A DNA stretch of 64,000 nt from Micractinium sp. NFX-FRZ (GCA_029339195.1 JAPTJF010000108.1:62001-126000), one strand, 5' to 3'; counted from the stretch's first letter, positions 9,911-23,100 are shown. Translations and numbers: made by a program. Notes: generated by a model from the letters alone, not told the origin.

Positions 9911-12402
9911 ATGCATGCGCAACTTGTGGCCGGAACCGGACGGCCTGCTCTCGCCGACCTGCACCGCGGCGCGCAGGCACCGGCGGCGGGAAAGCATGGC
10001 TGGCAGCAGGGTATGCGACGCGAGCAGCGACAGCCGGCCCAGCGGAGCAGCGGCAGCACCGCTGGCGGCACCGCCAGTGGCCACCGCCGCCGCCACCTGA
10101 CTGTGCCGTCTGCAGCTGCTGGCAGCCAGCAGCAGGCTCTTTTGGAGCAGCCGGTGAGTTCATAAAAACTACACCCAACTACAATATGGCTGCAGGCGTT
10201 GCTTAAAGTATGGCACCGCGTTGGCTCACCCGCATCGCGGGTCCCACGACCCGCCTGCGCCTCCCTGAAGCCGTGTGGCTGTCGGCACCCGCAAGCCGCC
10301 TCCAGCACCCAACACCCGCCCTACCCTCATGCCGCCTGCCTTCCTTCCAACTGGCAGACGCTGGTCCTGGCTGGATTCTACATTGAAGAACTGGCAACCG
10401 TGAGGCAGCTGCTGGACCAAGTTGGGGGCAACGCGATCCGCGTCATCCCCTCCACCCCCGCCCTGCTGCACGCCAGCGTGGCGGACGCGCTTTCCACCCA
10501 GGAGCCAGCCTGGGACCGGCCGGTGTCGGGGGACTGGCAGCACGGCGGCGGGTGGGGGCAGCAGCGCATGGCGCTCATGGCGGGGCTCACGTGAGTGAAA
10601 GTCTTTAAAGAGTCGAGATTAGTGAGGGCGGCAGTGGCTGGGTTGCTCCTTGTATGAAGCCAGGCCTCTGCGGCTGGTGGGAAGGTATTGAGCCATGCAT
10701 GGGGGTGAGGCAGGAGGCTCGCATGTGCCCGTGTGGAGCCAACTCCTGCTGCCGCTTTGTGGTAGTGACAGAGCCTGCAAAGGGACAGCTGGGATGGCGT
10801 GCCTGCACTGCATGCACTGCTTGCCTGCCTGCCGGTGCATGTTCGTCCACCTGTGCTGCTCACCCGCCCTGCCTGGCTGCATGCCAGAGGGCGGCGTGCC
10901 TGCCCTCACCCCCACCATCAACTGCGCCACCCTCCCATCTCACCACCCCTCTTCCCTGCTTTCCCCCTGCCCATCCTCCCTGTCACCCCCACAGTGAGGA
11001 GCAGGCCCAGGTGATCCTGGGTCTTCTGGAGGAAGTGGAGATGCCGCCCGTCTGCCCCGCCAAGGCCACCCCCAGCAACCTGGGCGCCCGGCTGGGCGAT
11101 GTACTGGCGGAGGCATTGAAGCTCATGCGGCAGGGGCCCCCACCGGCGGCGGCGCCCGCCGCGCAGGCAGCCCCCGCCGCCAGCAAGCCTGCTGCCGCCC
11201 AGGCAGCACCTGCCGCCCGCAACCCGGCGTCGGGGCCCACCGCACGCAACCCTGCTGCCGGGCGCCGCAGCGGTGCCGCCGCGGCAGCGGCGGCGGCAGC
11301 AGCAGCGGCGGCAGCGACGGCAGCGCCCCCGCCAGCCCCGCCAGCGGCAGCGGCAACCGACCCCAGCCCAACCTTTGTTGAGGAGCTTCCCTCCCTCCAG
11401 GAGGTGCTCCCTGAGGAGGTGTGGCAGCCCGAGTTTGCACGGCAGCGGCAGCGCATGAAGAACGGCAGCGGCGGCGGCGGCGGCGTGGGGCAGGCGGGCG
11501 CTGCCAGCTCAGCGCCAGAGGTGGTGCAGGCGGAGTTCACCGAGGTGGCGCCAGCTCAGCAGCCGCCACGTCAGCAGGCGGCGGCAGCAGAGGCAGAAGA
11601 GCTGCCGCTGGATGTGATCGATGCGATCGCGTCTGGCATGGAGGCCGGCAGCGGGCGGCAGGGGCGGGGGGCAGCGGTGGATGAGGAGCAAGAGGAGGAG
11701 CTGCTGGCAGCTGCCAGGGCGGCAATGGGGCTGGACTCTGCCCAGGCTCAGCGGTGGGTAGACGAGGCGGCCCTGAAAGCAGCGGAGGCCATGAGCGTGC
11801 CTTATGTCGCCGACAAGGCCAGCAGCAGTGGCAGCAATGGCAGCGCGGCGACGGCGGCAGCTGCAGGAGCGGGTTTTGTGCCTGCCCCGAGCAGGAGCAG
11901 CAGCAGGAGCGGGAGCCGCAAGCCATGGGAGACGGCTGTGGGGGACAGTCCAGCAGCAGCGCCTGCAAGCAGCAGCGGCAGCAGCAGCAGCGGCGGCGGC
12001 GGCGGCAGCAGCACTTCGGCACAGGGATTTGGGGCGGGCCTGTCCCGGAAGAAAGGCGGCAAAAAGGGCGGCCGTCGGGCGGCTTCTGGCAGCCCTCCTG
12101 CCTCCCAGCCTGCAGCACCAACCGGCAGCCAGGCCGCCCAGGCCGCCAGCCCGGCAGCAGCTCAGGAGTCACGCCCAGCTTCCGGTGGGGCCAGTGCCAG
12201 CAGCAGTGACACAGCAGGCAATGCTGGCAGCAGCCAGGTGCCGCAGTCTCCGGCTGACAAAGAGGGCGGTGCCACCATCCCCGGCGTTGACTCGTTCATT
12301 CTGAGCAAGGACCAGCTCAAGGGGCTGGCTGACCGGCATGGGCTGGACTTTGGGGAGCTGCTTCAGGGGCTGGAGGGGCGAGGGATCCAGCTGTCAGACT
12401 GA
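9911..12402 (+). CDS. Unknown 627-aa protein with one conserved N-terminal domain and a low-complexity tail
   Basis: Exons 9911-10153, 10358-10590, 10995-12402; phases agree. The first 81 residues are Arg/Gln/Ala-rich and nearly free of acids, like a plastid transit peptide. The second exon and the start of the third encode the only domain-like part: TLVLAGFYIEELATVRQLLD, GGNAIRVIPSTPALL, WGQQRMALMAGLTEEQAQ and ILGLLEEVEMPPVCPA. It resembles plant and cyanobacterial proteins that I recall under a DUF label (possibly DUF3783), but I could not check this. From about residue 200 the protein is poly-Ala, poly-Ser/Gly and Gln-rich, probably disordered, and ends in a short ordered-looking tail (FILSKDQLKGLADRHGLDFG). 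No catalytic motif is visible. The gene follows TAF7 on the same strand, starting about 200 bases after its poly(A) signal. Confidence 0.7.
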
Positions 12403-13023
12403 GCTGGCGCTTTGGTTGTTCCGACTCAGGGGGCAGGCAGGCGGCAGGCAGGCGACCGGCTGGCCACTGGCTTGGGTGCCCATAACTGTCTCATCCGAGC
12501 TCCTTTGTGTTTAGATAGTTCCAATGGGTACTCCCATCTGATGTGAACTTACTTACAGGCGACCGCGTGCGCAACTAAAGTTGGGGCGTGTGGGCATGGA
12601 TCAAGGGACGGCGTGGAGGCATCTGCCAAGGGTGGCAGCCAGCTGGTGCTGCAGTGACCCGACTGCCCGACTGCTGGGGCCGGCCGGCCTGGTGAAGCAG
12701 CACTGAGCGGAGCCGCAGGGCGCAGCCACGGGGTTCGACTCTATGGGTGGCATACTGTGCCATGCTGGTAACAGCTGCCATCCGCGGCTGCTTGCAGGCA
12801 GTCGCCGCATTACAGAGTCTGCCCCCTGCCGTGCAGGTATAAAGCAAAACCGTCAAACAAAGGGAGGGTGGGTTTGACAAGCAAGCGCCAGCGCCACATA
12901 TGATGTGGCTACCCAGCCGAGGCTGCATGGGGCGCACGGCGCCAGCGGAGCAACGTACGAAGCGTGCACCGCCTGGCAGCGTGGCCCCGCAACATGCCGT
13001 GCCACGAGGCTGTTATGGTTGGC
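12403..13023. other. Convergent intergenic region, 3' UTRs
   Basis: Two genes point towards each other across this stretch. I see no ORF or RNA gene that I can support. A minus-strand TGTAA at 12810-12814 would suit the 3' end of the small gene to the right. Confidence 0.5.
12810..12814 (-). terminator. Putative poly(A) signal TGTAA of the small Cys-rich gene
   Basis: The minus strand reads TGTAA about 210 bases after the stop codon at 13024. Confidence 0.4.
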
Positions 13024-13865
13024 TCACGAGCCGCAGAAAATCTCATACACGTTGCCTTCCACGTGGCACACGTCCTCCAGAAACTGGTGGTTGCAGCATT
13101 CGAGCTTGCCGAGCGCGTCCCTCAAGTCCCTGCAAGGCGGTGGCGAGGGGGAGCGGACCGCTGAGTGCTGCCTGCGGCGCTTTGCATGCCCGCATCAGCA
13201 GGCCGCCGTCGTCCCCGGTGCCTGGCCACACTGCAGGCGGCGCATGCCGCCCCAGATCGTGTGCCACCCCCACCGCACGTGGTGCGCACGTTCTGCTGCA
13301 TGTACGGACGGAAGTGCACCAGTCTCCACTCGTCTCATGAACCCATCGCTGACGGATGTTGTGTCTAGGTGATCGGTGCCAGAATGGAGGGAGACGCACC
13401 TGAACGTCACAAACCGCCCATTTGCCGCCCGCACCGTCACCCTGTCTGGCGGCGGCGGTGGGTGCGCGTTGCCGAACCCTGTGTAGCAGTAGCACTCCTT
13501 TGTCCTGCAGGCACAACGCACATGGGCCAGTGGGGTGTGCTTTGCGAGACGGCAGGGTGCGTCCCCTTGCCATCCGTGCCATCAGAGCTACAGCCACCAG
13601 CCTGTGCGCCTGCCAGCCAGCCAGCCTGCTTGCACCCCGGCTTCCCGCCGCTGCATGCCAACCATGAACGCTTATCCAACCTGCAGAGCGTGCGGGGCGC
13701 ACCCGCCCTCCCCCACCTGATCACCACGATGGCTGCGCTGTCACAGAACTGGTCGTTCATGTAGCGCTCCCGGATCTCTGCCCTCTCATCTGCATCCATA
13801 AGCTCCTTCTGGCTCTGCTCCGCCAGCATCCGGGGCGGGTCTAGGCTCCAAACCAGGGATGCCAT
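13024..13865 (-). CDS. Unknown 119-aa protein with cysteine-rich C-terminal half
   Basis: Three exons, 13865-13717, 13504-13400 and 13129-13024, join in phase to give 119 aa. It begins MASLVWSLDPPRMLAEQSQK and has an acidic helix-like stretch (LMDADERAEIRERYMNDQFC), then TKECYCYTGFGNAHPPPPPD. A beta-rich segment (RVTVRAANGRFVTF) and DLRDALGKLECCNHQFLEDV follow, ending CHVEGNVYEIFCGS. There is no signal peptide and no transmembrane segment. The cysteines do not match a zinc-finger spacing I recognise. Support for a real gene: canonical splice sites, clean phase through three exons, and the absence of stops. Function unknown. Confidence 0.6.
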
Positions 13866-15137
13866 CGGTAGGGGGTGCCGCAGCCCACAACAACGCACAG
13901 GGGGCAGTCGCTGCCGCTGGCGGGGGCGCCAGAGGGGCGGCAGGGGAGCAGCCCTGGCTGCGCTCGCTACTGCCTTGGGCGCCGGCTCAAAGCTGCACGA
14001 TTGAGGACCGCTTCAGGAAAGCTAGCAGCGCCCGGCTCTTGCGCAAGGGGTGCGCTGCCTCGCGATCGGCAGCGATCGAGCCGCGATCGAGCCGAACTGT
14101 TCGGGCGGGGTGCGTTGCGAAACAACTGTGCAGAGTTGCTTCCGAGTGGTACCGACTTTGCAAGGAAAGGAGCAAGGAAACAGTGTGCTGCCCTGGTGCC
14201 CTCTGTGCTTGTGCTCTGCAGCTGCCGCCACCGGGCAGTCTGCTGCATTGCCAGCCTCAGGCAGCACCCACGCTTCAAGAGAGGTGCATGCATACCACAA
14301 GAGAACACGCCAAGGAGACGAGCTTGGTGCACTGGGCTGGAGGCCATAACCGCAGCCCGTCACAGCCGGGCTGCGCGGCCTCCAGGCCCAGCAGTAGCTG
14401 CAGCGCAACAGCCCCGTGGGGGAGGTGCCGAGGACAGCAGCCGCTGCACTAAAAATCCTCATCGGCACCCGCCGGCTGCAGTCACATCAGTAAGTCGCGG
14501 CCGCAGGAAGAGGGTGGCAGCGTTGCTGCCGCTCTCAGGGCGTGCGCTGCGAGAGGGGGCACTTTGTCGGGAGGTGTGGAGGCACAGGTGTCACAGCCAG
14601 GCAGTGGCGATGATTTGAGGGAGAAGGTGAACCTTATTATCAACTGTGTGCAACTCTGGTACTCGGGTGGGTTTTGTATGTGTGAAAGGAGTTGTGCAAC
14701 GTGAAGCGCAAGCGCGCCAGCAGGCGGGTCTGGGCTGTGCATGGGCAGCGCGGCGGGCGCGCCAGGCAGCGCGGTGCTTGGGCCACCCATGATCCCGCCC
14801 TCCGTTCCGTGCGCCTCTCCTTTGCCACTTCATCCCACTACGACGGCTAGCAGCGGTTCCTGTGTACCGTCACTGTCGCACCGCTTCTCGCGCGACCGCG
14901 ATCTTGTGAGCGTGCCTTGGCGGTCGGTGAGCCTGCGTGTAATCAGCAGGACGCGGGGTCGACGTCCCAGGCATCAGCCACGTTCAAGGCCTGCCTGCAG
15001 GGTGCAGCTGCCGCCTCCCCCGCCTCAGCAGGGCGCCGCCCGAGGCACACGCTCCTGTCCGCCCCTGTCCACCTACTCAAGTGCAGGGGCGCATCACCAG
15101 TTAGTTTGGACCCTTCAAAGTCAAACTCCCCAGCTCA
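13866..15137. other. Divergent intergenic region
   Basis: About 1.27 kb between two divergent start codons. It must hold two promoters. A cluster of CGATCG motifs lies at about 14062-14095. ORFs here are overlapping GC artefacts; I support no gene. Confidence 0.45.
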
Positions 15138-16581
15138 ATGGAAGCGTCCAGCCGCAACATCCTAGCCCTGGTGCAGCGGCTGCGCCGGGGCGGCAGCGAG
15201 GTGCAAGAGCTTGTTGCCACGTCAGCGTTAAGCCGGCTTTCTGAAGAGAGTCTCGAGGCCAGAGAAGGCATTGCAGCGGCAGGGGGCATCCCTGCCCTAG
15301 TCAGGTGCCTGCTGCGCAGCAGCAATTCAGAATTGCTGCAGAGGGCAGCAACAGTACTGGGCAACATTGCATACGACGGCACAGCCAACCAGGCAGCCAT
15401 CGCAGCAGCGGGCGGCATTCCTGCTCTGGTCGGCCTACTGCAGGCGGGCAGCACAGACACGATGCTTCAATCGGCAGCACGGGCACTAAAAAACCTTTCC
15501 TACGGCAGCCCTGCAAACAAGGCAGCCATTGCAGCCGCCGGAGCCATTCCCGCCTTGGTCCATGTGCTCGTCACCAGCGTCAGCCCAGGGACCCGGGAGT
15601 GTGCAGCCGCAGCGCTAATGAATCTGGCGGCTGGCTGCCATGGGAACTGCGCAGCCATTGTGGCGGCTGGCGGGATCCCTGCGCTGGTGCGGTGCCTGCG
15701 GTCTGGCGGTAGCGAAGCAGCACAGGCGGCAGCAGCTGTGGGGCTGCAGAACCTCTCAAACTACAGCCCGGCACGCTGCGCAATCGCGTCGGCTGGCGGC
15801 ATTGCCGCCCTGGTGCAGTGGCTGCGCCTCGGCTCCAGTGCAACCGGGGTCGCAGCGGCAGCTAATGCGCTGACCAAGCTTTCAGAAGGCAGCCCTAGCC
15901 ACCAGGCAGCCATCATTGCGGCTGGGGGCGTGCAAGCCCTGCGGCAGCTTCACAACAGCAGCCATTGCGGGGCAATGCAGGCGGCAGCAGCATTCGCATT
16001 GATGAGCCTGTCCTGCAGCCACTGCTGCGAGCGGCAGACATCGACGACCGGCGAACGTGGGGCAGGAGAAGGTAGCGTTCCCGTCGCAGATGAGGCAACA
16101 GAGGACAACACAGCGGCAGCAGCGGGGGAGCCAAGCGCACCTGTGGCCCCTGCAGTGCCCCTTGCCGCCCCCAGGGTGTGCGCGGCCGAGGGGTGCAACA
16201 ACACCCGGCGCCTGCGCCGCTGCGGAGGGTAAGTGCAGGCGGGCTCTGCCGGCAGCTTTGCGGCTGCAGTGTGGCACATCATGTCGTGTGATTGATCTGG
16301 CTTCTCACAACTGTTGGGTGCTCCCAGCCTGTATGCCTGGCGCCTGACCATGTTGAGGGCAACACGGAGTGAGAGCGCTGCTGGAGGGAGCACGGTCAAC
16401 CCTACCTGGAACCATGTTTACCCTCTCGGCCCGCTGTGGCTCTTCTTGCCCGCCCCGCAGGTGCCGTGCGGTGCGGTACTGCAGCGAGGCGTGCAGCCAT
16501 GCGCACTGGCGGGCGCACAAGCTTGAGTGCCGGCGCCTGCAAGCAGAAGCGGCAGCTGCCTCGCGTCTGCCTGACGAGTGA
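15138..16581 (+). CDS. Armadillo-repeat protein with C-terminal MYND zinc finger
   Basis: Two exons, 15138-16228 and 16461-16581, give 403 aa. Residues about 5-295 form some six or seven armadillo repeats of about 42 aa, recognisable by the recurring AAIAAAGGIPALVxLL and AAxALxNLS motifs. The C-terminus is a MYND finger split by the single intron: CAAEGCNNTRRLRRC, then GGCRAVRYCSEACSHAHW and RAHKLEC, with the expected Cys/His ligand order. MYND domains bind proline-containing peptides, and ARM arrays are protein-binding scaffolds, so the product is probably an adaptor. No enzymatic domain and no signal peptide are visible. A short Ala/Glu/Thr linker separates the two parts. ARM-MYND proteins are numerous in green algae as I recall. 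Confidence 0.88.
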
Positions 16582-17130
16582 TGCATCGATGTCTGGGTAC
16601 CTGTCTGCTTTGCTTTGCTTGTGACTTGTGCCCCTGTGAATTTTGTCGTTTGCTTGCGTCGCTACTCAGACACATCTTTTCAGTTGGTGCACCTTTGATT
16701 GCATGAGTCAAAACCTGTGCTCCAGTGTGCTCTGATGTGGATGGCAAAACAGGAGAAAGCAAGCAGAGTATGGGAGTAGAAGAGGGCTGAGATTGTAATG
16801 CTCTGCGCCCTGGCAGGGCCGCCAGGCAGCAGCGAGGTGGTCCACTCAGTAAGGGGTCTACAGAGGTTGGTGAAGCTTAAAGAGATTGCGGGAGCCAGTG
16901 GCGAGGGATGGCAGAAGAGGTGATTGGGAAGAGAGAGGGAGCAGAAGAGCATCGAGGGAAATGGGGAATGGGGAAGATAGCAAGCGTAACAAGTGTACGG
17001 TTCACATACAGCAACCTGCGCTGCTTGCTGATGGCCAGGCTGCGGCAGCCAATGCGGCATGCCGCGCAGCGCTGCATCCTGCTCAGCTGCACAGGCACAT
17101 GCCGTGCGCCTGTGCAGGAGTTTGCTGAGA
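16582..17130. other. Convergent intergenic region, 3' UTRs
   Basis: Lies between the ARM-MYND stop and the end of the beta-helix gene. A TGTAA at 16794-16798 would serve the plus-strand gene. No gene recognised. Confidence 0.5.
16794..16798 (+). terminator. Putative poly(A) signal TGTAA of the ARM-MYND gene
   Basis: TGTAA about 210 bases after the stop codon at 16581. Confidence 0.5.
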
Positions 17131-20100
17131 TCAGAGCACGCCGCCTCGCCGGCGCGCCGCCACCATGGCAGTTGCCAGGTCAGCGGGCCACAGCTGGTAC
17201 CCGGCATCCACTTGCTCCACCCGCCACTTCTTCTGGGCGCACCAGGAAGCCAGGGAGGGGGCACGAGAGTTGCCCCCTTCGCGAGTGCCCTCCAGCCTCA
17301 CGTCATTGGCAGCAGGGGACTGCGCTGCTTCCGCCGCTGCATCTTCTGCAATCGAGGCCGCGCCGGCAGTCGCCGGCGGGAGCGCGATGTCAAACGGATC
17401 TACGACGGATGCCGCTCCGGCAACAGTAGGCGGCAGCGCTGTGGCGAGGGGCGGATCGATCGACTCTGCGTCTGCCGCATCGTTGCCGCCCACAGCCGGC
17501 GGCAGCCAGCGCCCCGCAAAGAAGAGCAGCGGGCCAAAGTCGCAGGGCGGCAGCGCAATGGGCTGGCCATTGCCCTTTTGCAGGTTCCACCACGTCACGT
17601 TGGCGCCTGCAGGCGGGAGGTGAGTGGGTGGGCACACAGGTGGGTGTGGTGGCAAGCATACAACAAGCAGTGCAGGCTACCAACTGGTTTGCTGCACATA
17701 GCTGGACCGGAAATTCACCATCCCCCGCTCTAACACGCACGCTGCTGGTTTACCGACAGGCATGCCAGCCATCAACCAGTACATCCCAGTACAATCTGCC
17801 GCCCCTGCCACAGCACACAAGACCCCACACACCGCTGTGAGCGCCGCGGAAGGCTGCGCCGCCTGACTGGAAGCTGCGTGTGCCCAGCCCCATGTTGAGG
17901 TTGGACAGCAGGTTGTGGTGGGTGCCTGTGGCGGGGGAGTGAGGGGAGCATCGGTGAAGTCAGCAGCGGTGTAGTGCAGCAGAGGGGCATGGGGATGGCG
18001 GCCCCAAGGCATGACAGCTGCTGTCCAGCGTAGCAGCCAGACGCCTTGCCCCCGTCGGGGGCTGCCTGCTGACACAAACATGGCACAAACAAAAGAAAGG
18101 ACACCCCACTTCCTCTGTTGCCTGTCTAATGCCAGTGGCATACGCCCCTGCCCATGTGGCTAGGAAGCCTCCCCGCCATTGCCACCGCCAAAGCTGCCCT
18201 CCTTCCTCACCTCCCCTGCGGCTGTTGAGGCTACACCGTATTTCACCACTGGCTCCCCACCACCACCTCTACCCTTCCGGCAAGCGGTGCTTGCTGCCCG
18301 AGCTTTTCCAGGTGCCCAAGGCATGTTTGCAGAGGGGCAGGATGCACACCGCACGGTCTGGTCCTCACCTCCCCTGTGGCTGTCGATGTTGATGTCAAAG
18401 CCGCGCCCATTGGAGTAGACGCACGACTCCGAGAAAATGGCCAGGCTGAGGTCGTGGTACCAGCGGTAGTTTTTAATGGTGAAGCTGCAGGGAAGTCAAG
18501 GTGGAGGTGGAGCCAGGGGTGGAACTCAGTGGGACGGGGCACTGCGCCGCCTTGCCTGCCACGCTGGCCGGCAATAAGGGCAGGACAGGGCGGCAGCAGC
18601 GTGGTGCAGAGCGGGCCACAGCCGGGGCGAAAGCGGTTGGCGTGCTGCCAAGAGCGCTTACTTGGTCATGAGCACGTTGGAGGACTGCTGGATCCAGAGC
18701 CCATGGTGGCCGTTCCGGCCCCGCACGCTGCCCTGGCCCCTGCAGCAAAACGGGAATCAAAGGATTAGGACCAAGGCCTGCTGACACCCACAGATCGCAG
18801 CCCATGGCTCTGCTTCAACTCATAGTACTGCAGCGGCGGCAGGCAGGTCCAAGCAGGCCGCCGCTGCAGGTTCCGCCGTGTGAGCCACCCCGACTCGCCT
18901 ACCTCTTTAAGAGGGCCATGATCCCTAATGGCCTGGGGCGCCTGTAGCAGCAGAGCAACCGGGACGTACCTCTGCCCCGTGAAGTCGGTCTCCACGTCCG
19001 CCACCGTCACAAAGTCGGCGCCGTTGACGATGAAGCCGTTGTCGGCGTTGACCACCTTGAGCTGCAGGCGGGCGGGGGCGCAGCAGATGGGCACAGGGTG
19101 TGAGTGTGTGTTGCTGTCGGGGTTTGCATGGGGGCCAGGTTGCATGTTGTTAGGATCACCCGCCTGGCGGCATTGAGCAGCTGGAGCGGCGGGAGACGGG
19201 TCCAGGCAGGAGTGCCTGCTCGTCTCCCAGCTGCAGGCGCCGGTGCAGGCCCTCCCTGCTCCACCCAGCAGCAGCAGCAGTCCTGCTCGTCCGCTTCCTG
19301 TCAGCAGCAGAGCCCCTTTGGCCCGCCCCCAGCAGCCTGCCCCGACTCTGGGCGCAACCTCCACTCGCCACACCCCCATCAGCCCAGCAGCGCCAGCAGC
19401 CCCCCCGATGCTCACATTGCGCATCCAGCAGTTGCTGGCCTCGTAGATGCCAAAGGCGTTGAACCCCTTGATGTCCAAATGGGAGGGGTAAGGGGCTGCA
19501 GGGGTTGGGAAGGGAGAGGGAGGGGAGGTGGGGAGGAGGGTATGACCAGGGCGGGGAGCCAGCATGGGTCTGACAGGCTGCCAACGTGCATGCACGGAAC
19601 ATGAGCCCGGTTGTGCCGAGGGCGGGCGTGCATGACACCAGCCACGGCTGTATCGTGGCCACAATTTAGAGTTAGTGCTAGGCGCAGCGGAAGCAGTGTA
19701 GCAGGCTCACTCAGGGGGAATTCGACGGCCATGCCCTCGAAGCCGCTCTGCTGCACGGAGGAGGAGGCGGCGTGCACCACGGGCTGCAGGGGCGGGGGGA
19801 GCGTGTGTGTGCTGGGAGGGGCAGTGTCAGGCAGGGAAGGGAGAGGCGCCACATGGCGGGGGGCAGAGGGCAATGTAGCGTGTAGCACTGCCGAAGAGTG
19901 CCAGGGCGCCCGGCTGGCGGTCACTATGCAGGTACGCAGCAGCAGCGGCAGCAGTAATGGCACCAGAAGCAAGGCCAGTTTGCATGCAAAAGCAGATGGC
20001 GTGCGGGCAGCCGCTACATGTTGTGAGCACAGCAGCACGAGCACAGCAGGAGGCAGGCACAGCAGTGCCCTCCCGCAGCAGCTCACCCTCCAGTAGAGGC

Positions 20101-23100
20101 GGATGTCATAAGGGATGGAGCGCTCAAACTCGATCCAGTTGGGCCCCACACTCTTGACCCTGCACAGAGAGAGGGGACGAACAAGGTGGCACGTGTGGAG
20201 GTGGGTGGGCAGGGCAGCATTGGAGTGGAGCGCTCAAACTCGAAGCACGAGCCCCCACATGCATCGAGCTATCATAAGGCAGTACAGCATGCCCACTGCT
20301 GGCAAGCATGCCACGCCAGGCTGGCAAGCGCAGAGCACTCACTTGGCAATGAACCTGATGTGGTCATCCTTGGGATAGACACCTGCAGGCATGCATTGGG
20401 GCAGGCAAACCGTGAGAAGTGCATGGTAAGCTCAGCAGGACGTGCAGAGCACAGCATGGCTGTGCATGTAGTCCGCAGCGCCTGGCGCACGCTTTGCACC
20501 AGAGGCGAAATGTGTCACCCAGCGCACCTCCGACGCGCCCGCTGTCCACGATTTTCTCGCCGTCTGCACGTGGCAGGAAGCAGCAGCAGCAGCAAGTTGC
20601 GGTAACACTCAGCGCGGCGCGAAGCATGTCAGGCAGTGACACGCAGCGTCATCAGCGCACCGAGCAGTTCTACCCTCCCGCATGCAAGCAGGCTGCCCTC
20701 TCTTGCCTTCCCCCACCCGGCTGCCACCCCCACACGAACGGCTCCAGGCACCTGGCCCCTTCCAGCCCCCCCCCGATACACACAGCCCCCCCGCCCCTCT
20801 CACAGATGTACGCGTCCAGCGTTCCCGGCAGCGCCGCCGCCGGCACGCGCCCCTCCTGGTCTGCATTGTTCGCCTCCTCCGACAGCATCGCGCTGCCCGC
20901 GTAGCGCCCCGCCATCAGCAGCCACTCATCCATGCCCTCGGGGTTGGTGGCGTTGGGGTCCAGCCACTGGGCGGGCACACGGCCGGGCCGGAAGGCAGCC
21001 ACCGCTGCATCCAGCTTCACCTCGGCAGCCAGCGAGGCGGCCATACCTTTTTGCAGGGCCGGGTCCTCAAACAGCTGCTCTGCCAGGGAGCCAGCAGCAG
21101 GCGCCGGGGCGGGGGCAGCGGCAGGCGCTGGTGCGCCGGCGGGCGCCTGGCGCAGACCGCGGCGGGCACCGGCGGCGGGGTTGGCCAGCAGCGTGCGGCG
21201 CCGCTTGCTCTGCTGGTTGGGTTCCATGGCAAAGATGCGCAGCCACTGGCCGGGCTGGATGCCGTCCGTGGAGGCCACCTGCACAGGGGGGTGTGAGGTG
21301 CAGTGAGGTGAGGGTGAGGGCGAGGAGATGGGTGAGGAGGGGTGGGGTGAGCCGAGGTGAGGGTGAGGGGCAAGGAGTCGCATGCGAGGGCGACTCCTGG
21401 CTGCCCGCCAACCCGGCCGCCCCCCACCCGGCCGCCTCACCGTCACGGTTTTGTCTCCCTGGGAGATGCCGGCAATGACGTCTGTGCGGTAGTTGGAGAA
21501 CTGCTTGCTGTCGTCGTTCCTGCCCTGGATGCTGCACGAGAGGTGGTGTGGAAGGGTGGGAGGATGGCAGGTCAGGTTGCAATGCAGCGGCTGCATGCCC
21601 TTGAGTGCGGTTGCGGCGGGTGGCCTTGCTGCTGGCGTTCCTGCCCTCAAGGCTGCATGGGGGCAGACGAGGATGCTGCAGGGGCACAAGAGACGAAACA
21701 CCTGGGACGGCGAACGGGTAGGCTGGAAGGTTTGTGATGAAGTGGGAAGCACACCACCTAGCTAGGCGGTGAAAGCTAGGTGGTGTGCAGGGGTGACCCA
21801 GGGCACACGGGGCTGGCAGCGCATTCGCCCACACTGCCCACGCTGTCCCCCACCCTGCCCAGCTGCCATGGCTCTTACGTGAGCCAGGTGCCGCCAAAGG
21901 CCCAGACCTTGCCGGCGCCGTACTTGGCGGCCAGCGGGACGGGGTAGAACAGCACGGTCTTGTCCGGCTGCAGGCAGGAGACGGGCAGGCAGGCACAGCA
22001 GGCACAGCAGGCAGGTCAGGTGGGGAGGGCGGCCTTCCCCAAAGTTGGGGCAGCAACGCCTCGCACCCTCACAACAAGTGCAACGTGGCGGGCCCTCCTG
22101 CCAGCCGGCCCAGCCACCCACCTGCCTGCCCACACAGCGCAGCACCCATGCCTCTGCCCCGCACCCCCACCACACCCTCCCTCGCCCAGCCCCGCTCACC
22201 CCTTCTCCCCGCATCACCACGCGGCTCTGCGTGATCACAATCTTCTGGGTGATGCGGTACCTCCCGGCCGGGATGAGCACCGCCACGCGCTGCCCAGTCG
22301 TCCTGGCCGTGCCCTCCGCCTTGGCCACCGCAGCCAGGAAGGCGGCGGTGTCGTCTGTACCAGGGGAGACACACGCACACACACGCGCACGGTTGTTGGG
22401 GCGGTTCGCACACACCCACACACGCGCACACACACACAGGCAGGCACGCCAGTGATGGAGGCTGGTGGCACGTCAGCCAGGGAGCAATTGGGGTGGGGTG
22501 CGTGTGAGCAACGGGGGCACAGCGCTGACAGCACCCGTGCTTGCACAGCACATACACAGCCCTGGCCACACACGCATCCCCCCCAATGCTGACGTGGCGT
22601 GGCGTGGCGCACCTGTGTTGCCGTCGCCCTTGGCCCCCTGGTTGCCAAACTCGCGGTCACGCACGTTGTACACGACTGGGTAGTCGGCCGGGTAGCTGGG
22701 GATGGGCACCTCGTTGGCTGCAGGCAGGCAGGCAGGCAGGCAGGCGGGGCCAGGCAGAGGGGCAGAGAATCCAGCAGCTGTGGGATGACGATGTGCAGGG
22801 GCAGGCAGTCGAAGCGGGTGCTACAAAGAGAAGTGGAGCGGGCATCAGCATTGGGGGCCGGTTGCAGGGCAAGGTGCAGCCGGAGGGTGGTTGTGTGTGT
22901 GGCACCTGGGCTGCGCGAAGCTCGTGCTGGGCCGGCGCAGTTGCACGCAGCGGTTGGTTCGTGCAATGCAACACTGCAATTCCACAGCACAGCACAGCAC
23001 AGCACCCGGTTCCGGGTGCCTCCTCCCCTCCCCGCCCACCTGCGTAGCCCGCCTGGCTCCAGTCCGTGAGCATGCTGCGGGGGCTGAACATCTCCCCATT

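Noticed and set aside
10654..12402. Open frame of 582 codons starting inside an intron
   Set aside because: The 5' part runs through the second intron of the unknown 627-aa gene. The acceptor at 10995 joins it in phase to the conserved domain.
14062..14095. Cluster of CGATCG palindromes as a regulatory element
   Set aside because: Could be chance in GC-rich DNA; no second occurrence near other promoters was noticed.
19155..19215. Possible extra exon-edge copy in the beta-helix gene
   Set aside because: Similarity to the exon 19061-18970 (LQLLNAARR versus LKVVNADNG) is too weak and gapped to call by eye.
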